Origin: Acidobacteriota bacterium | Lineage (GTDB): Bacteria; Acidobacteriota; Terriglobia; Acidiferrales; UBA7541 | Assembly (NCBI GenBank): GCA_003161195.1 | Contig: PMOV01000110.1 | Location: 5,793-22,729, forward strand | DNA: 16,937 bases | Direction of reading: 5' to 3' | Shown: positions 15,658 through 16,937 of the stretch, one piece after another | Numbering within the stretch: position 1 is the stretch's first letter | Layout of the letters: every line of letters starts with the position of its first letter | The notes under the pieces: generated by a model | Database searches by the model: none | The model's input: the letters and a program-made list of their open reading frames with translations, nothing else | What the model was told of the DNA's origin: nothing | Position numbers and translations under genes: made by a program

Positions 15658-16937
15658 GACGTCGGCAATCCAATTTTTGCCAGCAACTCACGATAGCGCG
15701 GCTCATTGAGCAGCGGCCGCAGGCCTGGTTGGTAGCGTATCCCCAGCACGTTCGGGTCTCGCTTCGCATAACCGTCCCACAGATAATCCAGCGCTTCCTC
15801 TTTCTTCCCCAGCGAAGTGCAGATTAGCGCCAGATCCACGCTGCTCACCATGTTCTTCTCATACGCGCGTTTCTGCGATTCATAAACGCTTTGCCACATC
15901 GCCACCGGTCCCCCGGCAGCCAACGCGCTGTCGGCTTTTTTGGCCAGCTCCACCTGCGTGGCATTGCCCGAGAGCTCGCCTACTTTGCGCGTTTCCTCGA
16001 TGAACAGGCGCGGGTTGCGGTCATACACGGCAATCGCCACCAGGTAGCGGTGGGAAGAGAGAAAGCTGGGATCCGTTGCTTCCACTTGTTTCAGAACGGC
16101 CACGGCTTCCGGCTCGCGTTGCGCGTCCAGCAGAATCAGCCCTTTGTCCGCCAGTATCGAGTTCGAGGTGGGATCCAGCTGCCGGGCGCGCTCAATTTCC
16201 GCCAAAGCCTCGGGAAACCTTCCCTGCGTAAGCAGCGGCCCCGTGGCATACCAGTGGTGCGCCACCGGGTCGTTCGGCGCGAGCGCGATGGCCCGCTTGA
16301 ACTCGCGCTCGCCCGCGGCAAAATCCCATTCCCAGTTGGTCAAGCCGAACGCCAGCGCCCGATGCGCTTCGGCCAGCGAATCGTCCAGTTCCACGGCTTT
16401 TTTTGCCGCCGCGATGGCGCGCGGGAACGCCTCGCTCGAGGGCATCGACGTGTATTCACGCAGCAGATCGTAGGTGTCCGCCAGGCCGGCGTACGCCTGC
16501 GCGTAGTCCGGTTGCCGCACGATAGCCTGCATGAAGTAATCCACCGCGCTGTGCAGGCTCTCCGGCGTGCGCTTGTTCCACTCGTAGCGCCCTTTCAAAT
16601 ACAAATCCTGCGCTTCGGGATTCACCACGCCCGTGTGCGCTCCCGGTGGACTTGCCGTCGCCCCGCTGCTCCGCCCGCCGCGCGCCGGGGAACCGAAAGT
16701 GTTGGCCAGCCTCACCGCAAGTGGCGCGCTGCTCAAATACAGCAGCACCACCACCAACGTCGCCACCAGCACCGCACCGGCCACCACGAAACTACGCGCG
16801 TGTTTTTTCGGCGCCGCTCGAGGTGTCGCGATTCCCGTTTCCAGTGCCGCGTTCGCCGGGTCCGCGTCGTCCGCCCCGGCATCCGCAGGTGCCTTCACCG
16901 CTGCGATCGCGCCGCTCTCTTCCAATTCCGCACTCGG
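15654..16937 (-). CDS. Membrane-anchored TPR protein, C-terminal part (N-terminus outside window)
   Basis: The frame is open to the right edge with no stop, so the real start lies beyond 16937; a TTG at 16925 is not a convincing start. The visible 427 or so residues comprise an acidic Ala-rich linker, a membrane helix (SFVVAGAVLVATLVVVLLYL), a short periplasmic spacer, and TPR-type repeats such as NPEAQDLYLKGRYEWNKRT, YAQAYAGLADTYDLL, SLAEAHRALAFGL and NDPVAHHWYATGPL. In Acidobacteriota this linker-helix-TPR layout usually follows either a CadC-type winged-helix DNA-binding domain or a serine/threonine kinase domain, so it is probably a one-component membrane regulator or receptor kinase. The sequence here cannot decide which. 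It converges on the LssY_C gene. Confidence 0.8.
   Translation of the reverse strand, partial: PSAELEESGAIAAVKAPADAGADDADPANAALETGIATPRAAPKKHARSFVVAGAVLVATLVVVLLYLSSAPLAVRLANTFGSPARGGRSSGATASPPGAHTGVVNPEAQDLYLKGRYEWNKRTPESLHSAVDYFMQAIVRQPDYAQAYAGLADTYDLLREYTSMPSSEAFPRAIAAAKKAVELDDSLAEAHRALAFGLTNWEWDFAAGEREFKRAIALAPNDPVAHHWYATGPLLTQGRFPEALAEIERARQLDPTSNSILADKGLILLDAQREPEAVAVLKQVEATDPSFLSSHRYLVAIAVYDRNPRLFIEETRKVGELSGNATQVELAKKADSALAAGGPVAMWQSVYESQKRAYEKNMVSSVDLALICTSLGKKEEALDYLWDGYAKRDPNVLGIRYQPGLRPLLNEPRYRELLAKIGLPTS

Overview
The window looks like ordinary chromosome from a GC-rich Gram-negative soil-type bacterium, most likely an Acidobacteriota (Terriglobia-like) genome or bin. This rests on gene content: TPR-rich secreted proteins, an LssY_C protein with a PA-IL-like N-terminus, a MOSC/oxidoreductase fusion, and an rnc-lepB pair with a Pro/Ala-rich LepB leader. 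A CACAGAG-type intergenic repeat points the same way. The phylum is inferred from family resemblance and was not tested. No rRNA, tRNA, CRISPR array, insertion sequence, phage gene or plasmid gene was seen.

Layout, left to right. At 1-107 is the start of a minus-strand Rossmann-fold protein cut by the window edge. It diverges from a plus-strand membrane glycosyltransferase (152-1306). A convergent gap with a 9-bp-period CACAGAG repeat follows. From 1480 to 14129 every gene reads on the minus strand: a MOSC + flavin reductase + 2Fe-2S single-chain oxidoreductase (1480-3246), uvrB (3395-5431), a secreted protein of unknown function (5654-6562), a large AsmA-like protein (6683-9490), lepB (9700-10590) overlapping rnc (10580-11389), and two secreted TPR proteins (11470-12357 and 12465-14129). 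A 310-bp divergent region separates these from a plus-strand secreted protein with a PA-IL-like domain and an LssY_C domain (14440-15576). This converges on the membrane-anchored TPR part of a larger minus-strand protein that runs off the right edge.

The genes mostly do housekeeping and envelope work: RNA processing plus signal-peptide cleavage (rnc-lepB, translationally coupled), excision repair (uvrB), and envelope or lipid homeostasis (AsmA-like, LssY_C protein, glycosyltransferase). The MOSC fusion is the most distinctive enzyme. It appears to carry a molybdenum-cofactor reductase module and its whole electron-transfer chain on one polypeptide.

Base composition changes along the window. 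The plus strand is G>C on the left and C>G on the right, switching within the AsmA-like gene and independently of gene direction. I did not find a clearly undescribed multi-gene system. The best leads are the MOSC fusion, the tandem copies of a gene's 3' end (5596-5677), the HxxxH motif in the large TPR protein, the PA-IL/LssY_C architecture and the skew switch.
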